Below are positions 63,424 through 64,000 of a stretch of 64,000 nt of DNA, one piece after another (the stretch's first letter is position 1; each line of letters starts with the position of its first letter). The position numbers and the translations under genes were made by a program. Under the pieces are notes generated by a model, which was not told where the DNA came from, did not search any database, and saw only the letters and a program-made list of their open reading frames with translations. Source of the DNA: Rhizobium croatiense (GTDB lineage: Bacteria > Pseudomonadota > Alphaproteobacteria > Rhizobiales > Rhizobiaceae); the NCBI RefSeq assembly GCF_019793465.1, contig NZ_JAILYJ010000005.1, positions 248,001 to 312,000 of the forward strand. Direction: 5' to 3'.

Positions 63424-64000
63424 CAAATCTTGGTCCCGTCCAGCTTATGGTTGCGGACAAGGTGTATCAAATCCGGCATGGCGTCAAACACGACTTCCGG
63501 CGAAAGCCGGTCGAGTTCGGCACGGTATCCGGCGAAATTCGCATGCGATCCGCCGGTGAAGGCAAAGACAGTCATACCCGCCGCCTTGGCGGCGGCAATG
63601 CCGGCCGGACTGTCCTCGACGACGACGCAGGATCCAGGTTCGACTTGCATCTCGCGCGCCGCATGCAGGAAGAGATCGGGCGCCGGTTTGCCGCGCTTGA
63701 CCATCGTCGCGCTGAAGATGTCGGGCAGCCTGTCGAGAAGGCCGGTGACGGAAAGCGACAGCCGGATTCGCTCCATCTGGCTGGACGAGGCGACGCAGCA
63801 CGGAATGCCGAGCCGGTCGATCGTCGCTCCAATGCCATCGATCGGCTTCAATTCGGTGCGGAAGCGAGCGTAGAGATCGGTGCGGATGCGTTCGAGGAAT
63901 TCCTCGCTGGCATGGATGTTGAATTCGGTTTCCAGCGTATCGATGAGCGTCGACAGGCTGCGGCCGAGAAAGCGCTCATAGGCCTGATCTTCGCTGATCG
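63423..64000 (-). CDS. HAD-family sugar phosphatase, 5' end cut by the window
   Basis: At least 192 residues of a haloacid-dehalogenase hydrolase are visible, with the frame open to the right edge. Motif II (CCVASSSQ), motif III Lys (KRGKPAPDLFLHAA) and motif IV (VVVEDSPAGIAAAKAAGM) match beta-phosphoglucomutase-like sugar phosphatases. The N-terminal DxDG nucleophile motif lies beyond the window. It couples to the FGGY kinase gene through a TGATG overlap. Substrate is probably a sugar or polyol phosphate. Confidence 0.9.
   Translation of the reverse strand, partial: ISEDQAYERFLGRSLSTLIDTLETEFNIHASEEFLERIRTDLYARFRTELKPIDGIGATIDRLGIPCCVASSSQMERIRLSLSVTGLLDRLPDIFSATMVKRGKPAPDLFLHAAREMQVEPGSCVVVEDSPAGIAAAKAAGMTVFAFTGGSHANFAGYRAELDRLSPEVVFDAMPDLIHLVRNHKLDGTKI

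Noticed and set aside
1..64000. Mobile island, prophage or biosynthetic cluster
   Set aside because: No integrase, transposase, phage or synthase genes, and no abrupt change in codon bias was seen anywhere; all blocks look like stable chromosome.

Overview
The window looks like ordinary chromosome from a fast-growing rhizobium (Rhizobium leguminosarum/etli type). The DNA is GC-rich with strong GC3 codon bias and dense short operons. The intergenic repeats resemble RIME-like elements described in rhizobia (arms ending in cttctcccc/ggggagaag, four copies) and two other palindromic repeat types I associate with Rhizobium. The gltX-lysS pair, an RNA leader of the speF type before a type III ornithine decarboxylase, and several ABC/LacI sugar cassettes fit the same assignment. 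I see no transposase, integrase, prophage, CRISPR array, rRNA or tRNA.

Layout. 1-2.1 kb: LacI regulator and 2-hydroxyacid dehydrogenase. 2.2-3.6 kb: MarR regulator divergent from a creatininase-family amidohydrolase. 3.6-7.3 kb: His-rich CobW-type GTPase overlapping a WD40 protein, a GNAT enzyme and cysE, with a possible Zur-like operator in front. 7.3-9.2 kb: exported serine hydrolase and a GNAT enzyme. 9.3-10.9 kb: ornithine decarboxylase with a long structured leader, divergent from a LysR gene. 12-13.7 kb: DUF1007 protein and NicO-type Ni/Co exporter. 13.7-16.3 kb: small membrane protein, GNAT, DUF533 and KDPG aldolase. 16.4-19.4 kb: CYTH and CHAD pair, a VOC protein and the tRNA hydroxylase TrhO. 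19.4-23.9 kb: CHASE4-like/GGDEF/EAL protein, GH1 beta-glucosidase, DoxX.

23.9-35.7 kb is a sugar-utilisation block. It holds a Gfo/Idh oxidoreductase, a TIM-barrel isomerase, an RbsABC-type importer with a divergent LacI gene, and a lacI-xylB-xylA operon. Convincing operator palindromes lie before both regulators. 35.8-39.5 kb carries an EmrAB/RmrAB-type efflux pump with a divergent TetR. 39.6-44.7 kb has a Rob-like AraC regulator, terC behind an RNA structure that buries its ribosome site, gltX and lysS. 45.8-52.4 kb is a LysR gene followed by ydcSTUV-patD, a putrescine importer plus 4-aminobutyraldehyde dehydrogenase. With the ornithine decarboxylase this makes polyamine metabolism a recurring theme.

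52.6-64 kb is mixed: DUF1328, DoxX and DUF1345 membrane proteins, transaldolase, a SorC-type regulator, an Ada/Ogt-like DNA repair protein, DUF2244, endonuclease III, a TetR/VOC pair with two operators, a CysZ-like protein, and an RpiR regulator facing an FGGY kinase/HAD phosphatase pair that runs off the right edge.

No large new system is evident. The most rewarding leads are RNA and DNA control elements (terC leader, speF-type leader, paired operators, a 21-bp palindrome before ydcS) and a few conserved-looking but unexplained gene pairs (CobW/WD40; oxidoreductase/TIM-barrel enzyme). All family assignments come from reading translated sequence and motifs; no database search was run.
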